Positions 26,205 to 34,672 of a DNA stretch of 64,000 bases are shown in pieces. Location: NCBI RefSeq assembly GCF_900101175.1, contig NZ_FNFQ01000003.1, positions 461,754 to 525,753 of the forward strand, in the 5' to 3' direction. The notes under the pieces were generated by a model that saw only the letters and a list, made by a program, of their open reading frames with translations, was not told the DNA's origin and searched no databases. The translations under genes were made by a program, and so were the position numbers. Position 1 is the first letter of the stretch. Each line of letters starts with the position of its first letter. Source of the stretch: Stenotrophomonas pavanii. GTDB taxonomy: Bacteria; Pseudomonadota; Gammaproteobacteria; Xanthomonadales; Xanthomonadaceae.

Positions 26205-28972
26205 GCGGGGTCTCCTTGGCGCAGGGCGGTGAGTGCCTTGCGCAGGCGGGCGATGTCGATGGGTTTGCTCAGGTAGCCCTGCATGCCACTGGCCAGGCAG
26301 CGCTCGCGTTCCTCGGCGGTGGCATTGGCGGTGGCGCCGATCACCGGCACCAGGCTGCCGTCATCGCGCAGCTGGCGGGCCAGTGCGTGGCCGTCCATGC
26401 GCGGCATGTTGATGTCGGTCACCACCAGGTCGAAGCACTGATCGCGGCACCGCTGCAGGGCTTCCACGCCGTCCTGGGCCAGCTCCACCTCGCAGCCCAG
26501 GGTGCGCAGCTGCTCGGCCAGGATCACCCGGTTGATCGGATTGTCCTCGACGGCCAGCACGCGCAGGCCCAGCGGCATCGGTGGCGCCAGGCGGGCGGGC
26601 TCCGGCTGCGCTGCACGTTGCCGCTGCACGTTGGCCAGCGCATTGCCGATCGCGGCCATGCCGTGCAGGGTCACCACCAGGCTGCCATCGGCCGCGACGA
26701 TCGGCTGGTCACCGCCCTCGATCGACGCCACCACGCGCGGTCCTGTCCACGGCAGCGGCATCCCGGCTTCGCCATCGAGCAGGATCGCGCCATCATGGTC
26801 CAGCAACGCCGGGTCGCCCTGCAGGGGCTGTGCGTTGGCGCCCCAGCGACGAAGCCATCCACAGGCACTGTCGACCAGCTCGCGGTTGCGGCCGCGCACC
26901 AGGATCGGCGGGTCCGGCAGCAGCGCGGGCCCGTCTTCGGCGGCGGCCAGGACCGGCAGCGGCAGGCGGACGCTGAAGCTGCTGCCCAGGCCCGGCTCGC
27001 TCACCACCTGCAGTTCGCCGCTCATCAGGCGCACCAGGCGGTCGCTGATGGACAGGCCCAGTCCGGTGCCCTGCGCGCTGGCCGCACCGCGCACCTGCCG
27101 GAACGGTTCGAACAGGCGTGCCTGCTCCTCAGCGGGGATGCCGACGCCGGTGTCGGTGACCTGCCAGGCGAGCACGCTCGAATCACCTTCGTGCTGCACC
27201 TGGCGCACGCGCAGTACCACCCGGCCATGCTCGGTGAACTTGATCGCGTTGCTGAGCAGGTTGGCCAGCACCTGGCGGATGCGGTCGGCATCACCGAGCA
27301 CCCGCGTCGGCAGGCGCGGATCGGTGCAGACCAGAACCTGCAGGCCCTTGCAGGTGGCCGACGCGGCGAAGCTGCGCAGCACGCTCTCGGTCAGTTCGCG
27401 CGGCGAGAACGCCGCCGGTTCCAGGCTGAGCTGTCCTGATTCGATCTTGGAAACATCCAGCACGTCGCTGATCAACTGCAGCAGGACCGATGAAGAGCTC
27501 TCGATGGTGCGCAGGTACTGCGACTGCCGGGCATCCAGTTCGGTATGCCCCAGCAGTTCCAGCGTGCCCAGCACGCCGTATAGCGGGGTGCGGATCTCAT
27601 GGCTCATGGTGGCCAGGAACGCGCTCTTGGCCTGGTTGGCCGCATCGGCAGCCTGGCGCGCCGACGACAACGCGGCCTGGGCCTGGCGGTGCCGGGAAAT
27701 ATCATGGAAGACGCACAGCAGCACGTCGTCGCCCTGGTAGCGGCAGGCTGCGTGCAGCACCTGCAGCTGGCGCCCGTCGCGGGTGGTGAACTCCAGCCCA
27801 CGCCCGCGTTCGCCGGCGTGCCCGCGCCACGGAGCCTGCCAGTCGCTGTGCTCGCCTTCTTCGCCCAGCCAGTCGCGCAGCAGTTGGTTGGACAGCAGCA
27901 GCGCGCGGTCGTCGCGGCGCAGCACGCAGATGCCGACCGGTGCCATGTCGATCACCGTCGAACTGAAATCCAGGTTCTCCAGCAACCGGCGGTGCTGCTG
28001 CAGGGCCGGCTGGATCAACTGGCGGTCCACGCGATGCTGCAGCAGATGCAGCGCGACGCCGGCCAGCAGCAGCAACAGGAGGCAGACCAGCAGAGGCGCG
28101 GCCAGGTCGCCCAGCAGCAGTGGCGGCGGCAGGTGGTAGACCAGCCGCCAGCCATCGGTGCCAACGCCCTTGACCAGCGCCACGCCACGCGGCAGTCCGC
28201 CGCTCCACAACGTGCCGAAGCTGTCGTTCTGGCGCTGTTGAAGGGTCGTCCAGCCCGCGCGGTCCAGCCGCGGCGCCTGGCTGGACAGTGCGGGCTGTCC
28301 AGCACGGTCCAGCAGCGCGTAACCGCCGATGCCCTGGCCATCGATCATCCCCGCCGCTGCATCGGCATCAAGCAGCAGTACCAGCCACTGCGCCGGCTGC
28401 GGACCGGCCTGCACCGGCTTTGCCAGTGCAACGCCACGCTCACCCGGGCGCAGCCAGTACACCGGGCCCGCGCCCTTCAGGCTGCCGTTGCGCGCCTGCA
28501 GTGCACGCAGCGATGGCAGGCGCGCCAGGTCGACGTCGACCGCGTCGCCGGCCAGCCAATGTGCACCTCGCGCATCGACCAGCAGCAGGTGCGTCTGCAG
28601 CGCCTGCAGCGTGTGCTCGGCGCGTGCCGACAACAACAGTCGCTGGCCCGGCTGGCCGCCGGGGCCATCCAGCGCCACCTGGCGCATGCCTTCGCTGTCC
28701 GCAGTGGGCGCATCCGGGCGGCCGGCCAGCACCGAATCGCCCAGGTACCGCAGCAGGGCTTCGCGCTGGTCGAAATAGATCTGGGCCTTGTAGGCGGCGG
28801 CATTCATCTCGCGGCGATGGGTCGAGATGTCCTCGGTGAACGCCGTGAGCAGGTAGAAGCCGGCCGCCGCAGCCAGGCAGAGGAAGACGCACACGGTCAG
28901 GCAGCGCAACAGCACCGACGCGGTGGCCGATGGCACGGTCTGCTGCAGCGAAGGGCGGGGAAAGCGGAACAT
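26201..28972 (-). CDS. Hybrid sensor histidine kinase without HPt
   Basis: 923 residues. The N-terminal helix (CLTVCVFLCLAAAAGFYLL), a ~240-residue periplasmic region and a second helix (LLVCLLLLLLAGVALHLL) are followed by a PAS-like stretch (IDMAPVGICVLRRDDRALL). HisKA has His458 in MSHEIRTPLYGVLG, then HATPase (SNAIKFTEHGRVVLRV) and a receiver with Asp853 in TDINMPRMDG. The protein stops soon after the receiver, so no HPt domain is present. It is about 40-50% like the kinase at 21628-24858 by eye in the catalytic region. It heads the four-gene block. Confidence 0.9.
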   Translation of the reverse strand: MFRFPRPSLQQTVPSATASVLLRCLTVCVFLCLAAAAGFYLLTAFTEDISTHRREMNAAAYKAQIYFDQREALLRYLGDSVLAGRPDAPTADSEGMRQVALDGPGGQPGQRLLLSARAEHTLQALQTHLLLVDARGAHWLAGDAVDVDLARLPSLRALQARNGSLKGAGPVYWLRPGERGVALAKPVQAGPQPAQWLVLLLDADAAAGMIDGQGIGGYALLDRAGQPALSSQAPRLDRAGWTTLQQRQNDSFGTLWSGGLPRGVALVKGVGTDGWRLVYHLPPPLLLGDLAAPLLVCLLLLLLAGVALHLLQHRVDRQLIQPALQQHRRLLENLDFSSTVIDMAPVGICVLRRDDRALLLSNQLLRDWLGEEGEHSDWQAPWRGHAGERGRGLEFTTRDGRQLQVLHAACRYQGDDVLLCVFHDISRHRQAQAALSSARQAADAANQAKSAFLATMSHEIRTPLYGVLGTLELLGHTELDARQSQYLRTIESSSSVLLQLISDVLDVSKIESGQLSLEPAAFSPRELTESVLRSFAASATCKGLQVLVCTDPRLPTRVLGDADRIRQVLANLLSNAIKFTEHGRVVLRVRQVQHEGDSSVLAWQVTDTGVGIPAEEQARLFEPFRQVRGAASAQGTGLGLSISDRLVRLMSGELQVVSEPGLGSSFSVRLPLPVLAAAEDGPALLPDPPILVRGRNRELVDSACGWLRRWGANAQPLQGDPALLDHDGAILLDGEAGMPLPWTGPRVVASIEGGDQPIVAADGSLVVTLHGMAAIGNALANVQRQRAAQPEPARLAPPMPLGLRVLAVEDNPINRVILAEQLRTLGCEVELAQDGVEALQRCRDQCFDLVVTDINMPRMDGHALARQLRDDGSLVPVIGATANATAEERERCLASGMQGYLSKPIDIARLRKALTALRQGDPA

Positions 28973-29134
28973 GCAACGATGCTAGGGAGCGGCGCGGAAG
29001 GCGCGGAATCAGCCGTTTCCTAAAATCCCCTGCGGCCGGGCAGGGCTGAAGCACACGCGCAGGTGCCGTTCAGGTGGCGGAAAAAAGAACCCCCGCCGGA
29101 GCGGGGGTCTTCTGTGTCTGCGCTGGCCGGGTGC
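28973..29134. other. Spacer between kinase operon and TonB receptor
   Basis: These 162 bases hold the upstream region of the kinase operon (minus strand) and the terminator of the TonB receptor. I see no gene. Confidence 0.7.
29076..29108 (-). terminator. Terminator of the TonB receptor gene
   Basis: An 8-bp stem ACCCCCGC/GCGGGGGT (29089-29096 with 29101-29108) is followed, read on the minus strand, by TCTTTTTTCC. It lies 26 bases after the receptor stop codon. Confidence 0.9.
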
Positions 29135-31873
29135 TTACAGAGCGCTGCCACCGAACTTGTGGGTGTACTGCAGGTTGATCGTGCGCCCCACGCTGTCGAA
29201 CCAGGACACGTCGTAGTACGGGTATGCAGTGTAGGTACGGTCCTTCGGCGGCATCTTGTTGAACACATTGACCACCGACAGCGACAGGCGCGAATGGTCG
29301 TCGACGCGGTACTGCAGCGAGGCGTTGTAGCGGTAGGTTGCCTTCACGTACGGGCTGTCACCGCTGTCCCAGTCGAACACCTGGTCGTAGCTGTCCGAGG
29401 TCGGCAGCTTGCCCAGGCGCGAGCCGTAGACCGTCGCCGACCATGCCTCCTTCTCCCAGGTCACGCTCAGGCCGGTCTTGGTGCGCGGGATGTCGAAGCC
29501 GCTGTTGACTGCGAACTGGTCTTCGCTGCGGTCGCCCGGGTAGCGCTGGAAATCATGCTTCTTCACCCAGGTGTGGGTGCCGTTGAAGATGAAATCGCCG
29601 AGCCCTGTCTGCAGGCGGTAGCGCAGGCCGACGTCGATGCCGGAGGTGGACTCGCGGGCGACGTTGATCGGCTCCACGCGCACGCCATACAGGCGCCCGT
29701 CGTTGCTGCGGGTGATGCGGGCAAGCGCGTCCACGCAGGTCGGCGAGGTGACGTCGGCGCTGCCCAGGCGGCAGTTCGCTTCGTTGGCCAGGATCGTGCG
29801 CACATCCATGTCCTGCACCTGGTTGCGCATGTCGATGTCGAACCAGTCCACCGACAGGTCCAGGCCGATCGCCGGCGACCAGACCACGCCGGCGCTCCAC
29901 GAGGTGCTGGTTTCCGGGTCGAGCTGGCGGTTGCCGGTGCGGCTGCGGATCAGGTTGCGCTCGTAGTCGGCACAGTCGCTGGCACCGTCGGCGCGGCAGC
30001 TGTACAGGTCTTCGGCGCTGGTCTCGTCGTTGCCCGGGCCGGCGAATACATAGTGCAGGTCAGGCGCACGGAACGCGGTGCCATACGAACCGCGCACCAG
30101 CAGCGTGTCGATCGGGCGCCATTCCAGGCCGCCGCTCCAGGTGGCCTTGCCGATGGTGTGACCGGAATAGCGGTACTGGTCGTAGCGGCCGGCCACGCTC
30201 AGGTTGACCGTCTCGTGCAGCGGCATGCGCAGCTCCGCAGCGGTCGCCCAGCGGTTGCGCGAACCGTTGCCGTCCGAATCCTTCCAGCTGTAGTAGTAGT
30301 ACTCGGTCGCCAGCGGATCGGGATTCAGCGAGTAGGCCTGCTGGCCCACTTCCACGGTCGCGGCAAACCCGGCGTCGCCACCGGGCAGGGCGAACAGGGC
30401 CGAATTGGTCAGGGTGAAGGCGGCGGTCTCCGTGCGCGACTTCGGGGTGTAGGTGGTACGCGCGGCGATCGCGTCGTACTCGGCGCGGGTCAGTGGCCGG
30501 TACAGGCGCGACGGGTCGGCGTTGTAGATCGGGAAACCGTCGTCATCCACGCCCAGCTGCGGGCCGAGGAACAGGTCATTGGCCTTGGCGGCAATGATCT
30601 GTGCCCAGCTGATCCGCGACTGGTACTGCGAATGGCTCAATGCCGCTTCGTAATCCCAGTTGCCGGCCAGGTTGCCCTTGAAGCCGGTGGTCACGCTGAA
30701 GGTCTTCTGCGTGCTGCGCACCATGGCATTGCGCAGGCCACCCATTTCCTCGGGGGAGAACTGGCGCTGCCAGAACTCGATCTCGCCGGTCGCTTCGTTG
30801 TTGAAATACCCCGACTCGTCGCCGTTGGCGTCCATGCGGCCCCACTTGGTGACGTCGCGCATCAGCGACATCGTGTGGTAGCCCAGCTGCACGTCGGCGA
30901 ACCACTGCTGGCCATTGTCGAAGTCGTAGCTCAGCGACGCGTAGCCGTTGGCACCGCGGCGCTTGCTGAGGATGGTGCCATAGCCGATCGAGCTGTCACT
31001 GCCACAGTAGTAGCCGTACCTCGGGCGATAGGCGCGATAGGTGCTGCCCTGGTTCTGGCCGGACAGCGCTTCGCAGGTGGCCGCGCCCGGGTCCAGGTAG
31101 TCATCGTTGTAGTCGGTGCGCAGGTAGGCACGGCGCGCGATGCGCGAGCCCTCGGTGGGGCCATCCTGGGTCGAGTCCTGGATGTCACGCTCATAGGCCC
31201 ACAGCGGGGTCTGCGACTGCAGTTCGACGCTGTAGACGGCGTTGAAATTGCCACGGCTGAAACCGCTGGCCAGGCTCATGTCGAACGACTCGCCACCGCC
31301 TTCGGTGGTGGTGCCCATGCGCATGTCGATGGTGGTGCCGTCGGCCTTTTTCTTCAGGATGAAGTTGACCACGCCGGCGATCGCGTCCGAACCGTAGATG
31401 GCCGACGCGCTGCCGGTCAGCACTTCGATGCGCTCGATCATTCCCAGCGGGATGTTGGAGACATCGGTGAAGTTGCTGCGGCCCTTGAACGGCATCGGGA
31501 AGTCGGCGATGCGGCGGCCATTGACCAGCACCAGCGTATGGTTCGGGCCCAGGCCGCGCAGGTCCACCTGCTGCGCGCCCGGCGAGAAGTCGGCGCCACT
31601 GGAGGACTGCGGGCTCTGCGTTTCACCGCCGTTCTGGGTCATCGCACGCAGCACGTCCGGCACGCTGGTGAAGCCACTGGAGCGGATCTGCTCGGCGTTG
31701 ATCACCGTGATCGGGGCCGGGCCTTCCACCTGGGCGCGCGGAATGCGCGAGCCGGTGACCTGCACCGCGTCCAGTTGTTGAACCGAAGAGGAAGCCGGTG
31801 CCTGGGCCGCTGCGGAAGCAGCCACGCCCATCAACGCCAGCTGGATCGACCACGCCATCGCCTGTCTACGCAT
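29135..31873 (-). CDS. TonB-dependent outer-membrane receptor next to cyanophycin-degradation genes
   Basis: 912 residues. The signal peptide ends near AASAAAQA; a TonB-box-like start LDAVQVTGSRIPR follows. The plug domain (about 45-170) contains DVLRAM, VDLRGLGPNHTLVLVNGRRIADFP and IERIEVLTGSASAIYGSDAIAGVVNFILKK. A 22-strand-type barrel follows, with C-terminal YTHKFGG-x3. The LVNGRRI and VNFILKK signatures place it among Xanthomonadaceae receptors for peptides or sugars, not classical siderophore receptors. It is divergent from the cyanophycinase gene across 170 bases, which makes shared control and transport of beta-Asp-Arg peptides a reasonable inference. Confidence 0.93.
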   Translation of the reverse strand: MRRQAMAWSIQLALMGVAASAAAQAPASSSVQQLDAVQVTGSRIPRAQVEGPAPITVINAEQIRSSGFTSVPDVLRAMTQNGGETQSPQSSSGADFSPGAQQVDLRGLGPNHTLVLVNGRRIADFPMPFKGRSNFTDVSNIPLGMIERIEVLTGSASAIYGSDAIAGVVNFILKKKADGTTIDMRMGTTTEGGGESFDMSLASGFSRGNFNAVYSVELQSQTPLWAYERDIQDSTQDGPTEGSRIARRAYLRTDYNDDYLDPGAATCEALSGQNQGSTYRAYRPRYGYYCGSDSSIGYGTILSKRRGANGYASLSYDFDNGQQWFADVQLGYHTMSLMRDVTKWGRMDANGDESGYFNNEATGEIEFWQRQFSPEEMGGLRNAMVRSTQKTFSVTTGFKGNLAGNWDYEAALSHSQYQSRISWAQIIAAKANDLFLGPQLGVDDDGFPIYNADPSRLYRPLTRAEYDAIAARTTYTPKSRTETAAFTLTNSALFALPGGDAGFAATVEVGQQAYSLNPDPLATEYYYYSWKDSDGNGSRNRWATAAELRMPLHETVNLSVAGRYDQYRYSGHTIGKATWSGGLEWRPIDTLLVRGSYGTAFRAPDLHYVFAGPGNDETSAEDLYSCRADGASDCADYERNLIRSRTGNRQLDPETSTSWSAGVVWSPAIGLDLSVDWFDIDMRNQVQDMDVRTILANEANCRLGSADVTSPTCVDALARITRSNDGRLYGVRVEPINVARESTSGIDVGLRYRLQTGLGDFIFNGTHTWVKKHDFQRYPGDRSEDQFAVNSGFDIPRTKTGLSVTWEKEAWSATVYGSRLGKLPTSDSYDQVFDWDSGDSPYVKATYRYNASLQYRVDDHSRLSLSVVNVFNKMPPKDRTYTAYPYYDVSWFDSVGRTINLQYTHKFGGSAL

Positions 31874-32043
31874 GAGGAATTCTCAAAAATGATGCCGGCC
31901 CGCAGAGGAGGGGCCCTGTCCCCCATTCATATTTCTGGAATGGGCGCGCGCATTTAACGCCTTTTTCATGTCCTTGACTACCGGGTGTCTATCTGGCAAA
32001 GAGTGAAAACGCTTGCAAGTCGATTTTGTTCAGGGAGATCAAG
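31874..32043. promoter_or_regulatory. Divergent promoter region (TonB receptor / cyanophycinase)
   Basis: A 170-base intergenic stretch must hold both promoters. TTGACT at 31975-31980 could be a -35 box, but no convincing -10 is spaced from it. A perfect 8-bp palindrome CTTGCAAG (32012-32019) within AAACGCTTGCAAG is a candidate operator. The same 13-mer recurs before mdh (61744-61756). Confidence 0.4.
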
Positions 32044-33063
32044 ATGCGACCCCTCTGCAGTCTCCGGCGCGGTGCCTTCCTCTGGCTGCTGTTGGTGGTC
32101 CTGGCCTGGCCGTCCGCGAGCCCTGCCCAGGACCTGCAGGGACCGGGCTTCGCCTACTACGAAGTGGGTGACCTGGATGCGCCGAGACCCGGTCCGCGCG
32201 TACCGGCGATGATGCTGATGGGCGGTGGCGAATGGGTGCCCGAGGCCTTCCAGTGGTGGCTGAAGCAGGCCGGCCATGGCCGCGTGCTGATCCTGCGGGC
32301 CTCCGGCAAGGACGAGCTGCAGGACCGTCTCTATCACCAGATCGGCGGCACCACCGCCGTGCAGACCCTGGTCTTCGACAGCCGTCGCGGCGCCGACGAT
32401 CCGGCGGTGCTGCGGGTGGTGGCTGCAGCCGATGCGATCTTCATTGCCGGCGGCGACCAGTCGCGCTACATCCGCTTCTGGAAGGGCACCGCGCTCAACC
32501 GCGCCCTCAACGCGCATGTGCGCGCCGGCAAGCCGATCGCCGGTACCAGCGCCGGGCTCGCCATCCTGGGGGGCTATGCCTACGGCGCGATGGACGGCGG
32601 CAGCATCACCTCCGGCGGCGCCCTGGCCGACCCGATGGGCCGCGCGGTGACCCTCGACAGCGGCTTCCTGCAGATGCCCTACCTGCAGCGCGTGGTCACC
32701 GACACCCATTTCGACAAACGCGACCGGCTCGGACGCCTCATCGTGTTCGTGGCCCGTGCCGCGCTGGAGAGCGGCGACCCCGGCATCGTCGGCATCGGCG
32801 TCGACGAGGACACCGCCCTGTGCGTGGAGCCCGATGGCCAGGCACAGGTCTACAGCGCCGACGGCCAGGGCCGGGTCTGGGTGGTCAGCCCCGGCCGCAG
32901 CGCCGATCGTCTGGTCGAGGGCGAACCCCTGCGCTTCCATGCCGTGCCGGTAACGGTGGTCGCCAGTGGCAGCCGCATGCGGCTGGACGACGTCCAGGCC
33001 GATGCCGATTACCAGGCCGTGGCCGACATCAGCGACGGCGAGATTGAGTTCACGCTTCGGTAG
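32044..33063 (+). CDS. Cyanophycinase-like serine peptidase (S51), exported
   Basis: 339 residues. A signal peptide (LWLLLVVLAWPSASPAQ) predicts periplasmic or extracellular location. The S51 core has MLMGGGEWVPEAF, IFIAGGDQSRYIRFW and the nucleophile motif GTSAG with Ser169 followed by LAILGG. Cyanophycinases cut cyanophycin (multi-L-arginyl-poly-L-aspartate) to beta-Asp-Arg dipeptides. Start: GGGAG lies 8 bases before ATG 32044. The TAG stop is formed by the GTAG head of a SMAG palindrome at 33060. The next gene encodes the enzyme that would split the dipeptides. A related alpha-aspartyl dipeptidase activity cannot be excluded. Confidence 0.9.
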   Translation: MRPLCSLRRGAFLWLLLVVLAWPSASPAQDLQGPGFAYYEVGDLDAPRPGPRVPAMMLMGGGEWVPEAFQWWLKQAGHGRVLILRASGKDELQDRLYHQIGGTTAVQTLVFDSRRGADDPAVLRVVAAADAIFIAGGDQSRYIRFWKGTALNRALNAHVRAGKPIAGTSAGLAILGGYAYGAMDGGSITSGGALADPMGRAVTLDSGFLQMPYLQRVVTDTHFDKRDRLGRLIVFVARAALESGDPGIVGIGVDEDTALCVEPDGQAQVYSADGQGRVWVVSPGRSADRLVEGEPLRFHAVPVTVVASGSRMRLDDVQADADYQAVADISDGEIEFTLR

Positions 33064-33129
33064 GGCCGGCCGCTGGCCGGCAACTCACCTTCCCCGATGC
33101 GCCCCGTGCCGGCCAGCGGCCGGCGCTAC
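33060..33129. repeat. Inverted pair of SMAG elements overlapping a stop codon
   Basis: Two GGCCGGCCGCTGGCCGGC-type palindromes in opposite orientation, with GTAG at 33060-33063 and CTAC at 33126-33129. The left GTAG contains the stop codon of the cyanophycinase gene; the right element ends 40 bases before the isoaspartyl peptidase start. Confidence 0.93.
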
Positions 33130-33168
33130 CCTGCAATCCATTCCCTCGTCCTGCTGGAGATGTACCCG

Positions 33169-34185
33169 ATGAAACTGCGTCTGGCCCTGTGTGCGCTGCT
33201 GTCCCTGCCGTTGCTGGCCCAGGCCGCCCCAGCGGTCTCGCCGCTGCTGGTCATCCACGGCGGCGCCGGCGTCGAGCGCAGGGACCTGTCGCCGGCCGAA
33301 GAGAAGGCTGCGCGTGATGCGTTGCGCGCTGCGCTGCTGAAGGGGCATGCCGAACTGGCGGCCGGTCGCCCGGCGCTGGCCGCGGTCACTGCGGCAATCA
33401 CCGTGCTGGAGGACGATCCGACCTTCAACGCCGGCAAGGGCGCGGTGTTCACCCATGACGGCCACAACGAGCTGGACGCCGCCGTGATGGACGGCGCCAC
33501 CCAGGCCGCAGGCGCGGTGGCCGGCGTGCAGCGGGTGCGCAACCCGATCCTGCTGGCACAGACCGTGATGCAGAAGTCCAGGCACGTGATGATGGTCGGG
33601 CAGGGCGCCGAAACCTTCGCGGCCGAGCAGGGCATTGCCCTGGTGGATCCCTCCTACTTCCGCACGGAGAAGCGCTGGCAGCAGCTGCAGCGTGCACTGA
33701 AGGAAGAGGCCAGCGGCCAGGCCCATGCCGACCTGGAGACCGCAAGGCACTTCGGCACCGTGGGCGCGGTCGCGCTGGACGCGCAGGGGCACCTGGCCGC
33801 CGGCACGTCCACCGGCGGCATGACCAACAAGCGCTACGGTCGCGTGGGTGACTCGCCGATCATCGGCGCCGGTACCTGGGCCGACGCGCGCTGTGCGGTG
33901 TCGGGCACCGGCTGGGGCGAGTACTACATCCGCACCGCGGCCGCGCACGAGATCTGCGCGCGCATGCGCTACCCGGGGCAGACGCCGGAGCAGGCCGGCA
34001 AGGGCGTCATCAACCAGGCGATTCCGCAGATGGGCGGCGACGGCGGCGCGATCGTGCTCGGCGCCGATGGAAAAATGGCCGCGCCATTCAACACCCAGGG
34101 CATGTATCGGGGCTGGATCGGCGCCGACGGCGTTCCCCATGTCGCAATTTTCGCCAGCGAAGCACTGCCGGCTCCCGGGCAATAA
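33169..34185 (+). CDS. iaaA: Isoaspartyl peptidase / L-asparaginase (Ntn hydrolase), exported
   Basis: 338 residues. The signal peptide LALCALLSLPLLAQAAP precedes the mature start VSPLLVIHGGAG. The autoproteolytic nucleophile is Thr197 in HFGTVGAVALD; TSTGGMTNKRYGRVGDSPIIGAGT binds substrate in this family. The precursor is cut before Thr197 into alpha and beta chains. These enzymes split beta-aspartyl dipeptides and some asparagine; here the beta-Asp-Arg product of the preceding cyanophycinase is the natural substrate by context. GGAG 10 bases before ATG 33169 supports this start; ATG 33160 is an alternative. Confidence 0.93.
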   Translation: MKLRLALCALLSLPLLAQAAPAVSPLLVIHGGAGVERRDLSPAEEKAARDALRAALLKGHAELAAGRPALAAVTAAITVLEDDPTFNAGKGAVFTHDGHNELDAAVMDGATQAAGAVAGVQRVRNPILLAQTVMQKSRHVMMVGQGAETFAAEQGIALVDPSYFRTEKRWQQLQRALKEEASGQAHADLETARHFGTVGAVALDAQGHLAAGTSTGGMTNKRYGRVGDSPIIGAGTWADARCAVSGTGWGEYYIRTAAAHEICARMRYPGQTPEQAGKGVINQAIPQMGGDGGAIVLGADGKMAAPFNTQGMYRGWIGADGVPHVAIFASEALPAPGQ

Positions 34186-34237
34186 CCTTGCGTATCAATG
34201 GGTTTGCGACGACGTGTGAAAAAGATGGAAAAAAGCG

Positions 34238-34266
34238 TTGACAGCCCCTCGTCCCATCAGCAGAAT
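34238..34266 (+). promoter_or_regulatory. Sigma-70 promoter of the tRNA-tuf transcript
   Basis: A consensus -35 TTGACA (34238-34243) is followed after 17 bases by CAGAAT (34261-34266) as -10. A GC-rich discriminator and the tRNA-Tyr gene follow about 55 bases later. The A-rich stretch before it (AAAAAGATGGAAAAAA) resembles an UP element. Confidence 0.75.
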
Positions 34267-34322
34267 AAGCGGCTCACCACCACACACCGCAACGCTTCGG
34301 CGGCAACGGGACGGGGTGGTAA

Positions 34323-34408
34323 GGAGGGATACCCAAGCGGCCAACGGGGGCAGACTGTAAATCTGCTGGCTTACGCCTTCGGTGGTTCGAATCCACCTCC
34401 CTCCACCA
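34323..34408 (+). tRNA. tRNA-Tyr (GTA)
   Basis: 86 bases with encoded CCA. Acceptor stem GGAGGGA/TCCCTCC, anticodon stem CAGAC/..TCTG with loop TGTAAA (anticodon GTA), and the long variable arm of a class II tRNA. Confidence 0.97.
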
Positions 34409-34432
34409 GTTTCACGTTGTGACATTCCCGGC

Positions 34433-34506
<74 letters not shown>

Positions 34507-34555
34507 TTGAATGAACTTTGAATAGTATCGAGTTCATGTCATAATGCAAAACTCG

Positions 34556-34631
<76 letters not shown>

Positions 34632-34672
34632 TCTTAAGCATCACCTCTCAGACGAATTCGAGATAAGCAGCC

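Noticed and set aside
29063..31957. 964-codon frame on the plus strand opposite the TonB receptor
   Set aside because: The receptor on the minus strand has signal peptide, plug and barrel; the opposite frame has no recognisable domain.
33064..33168. Cyanophycinase stop codon as a sequencing or insertion-made truncation
   Set aside because: The encoded protein has full family length and a natural C-terminal strand; the stop overlap with SMAG is noted, but truncation is not supported.
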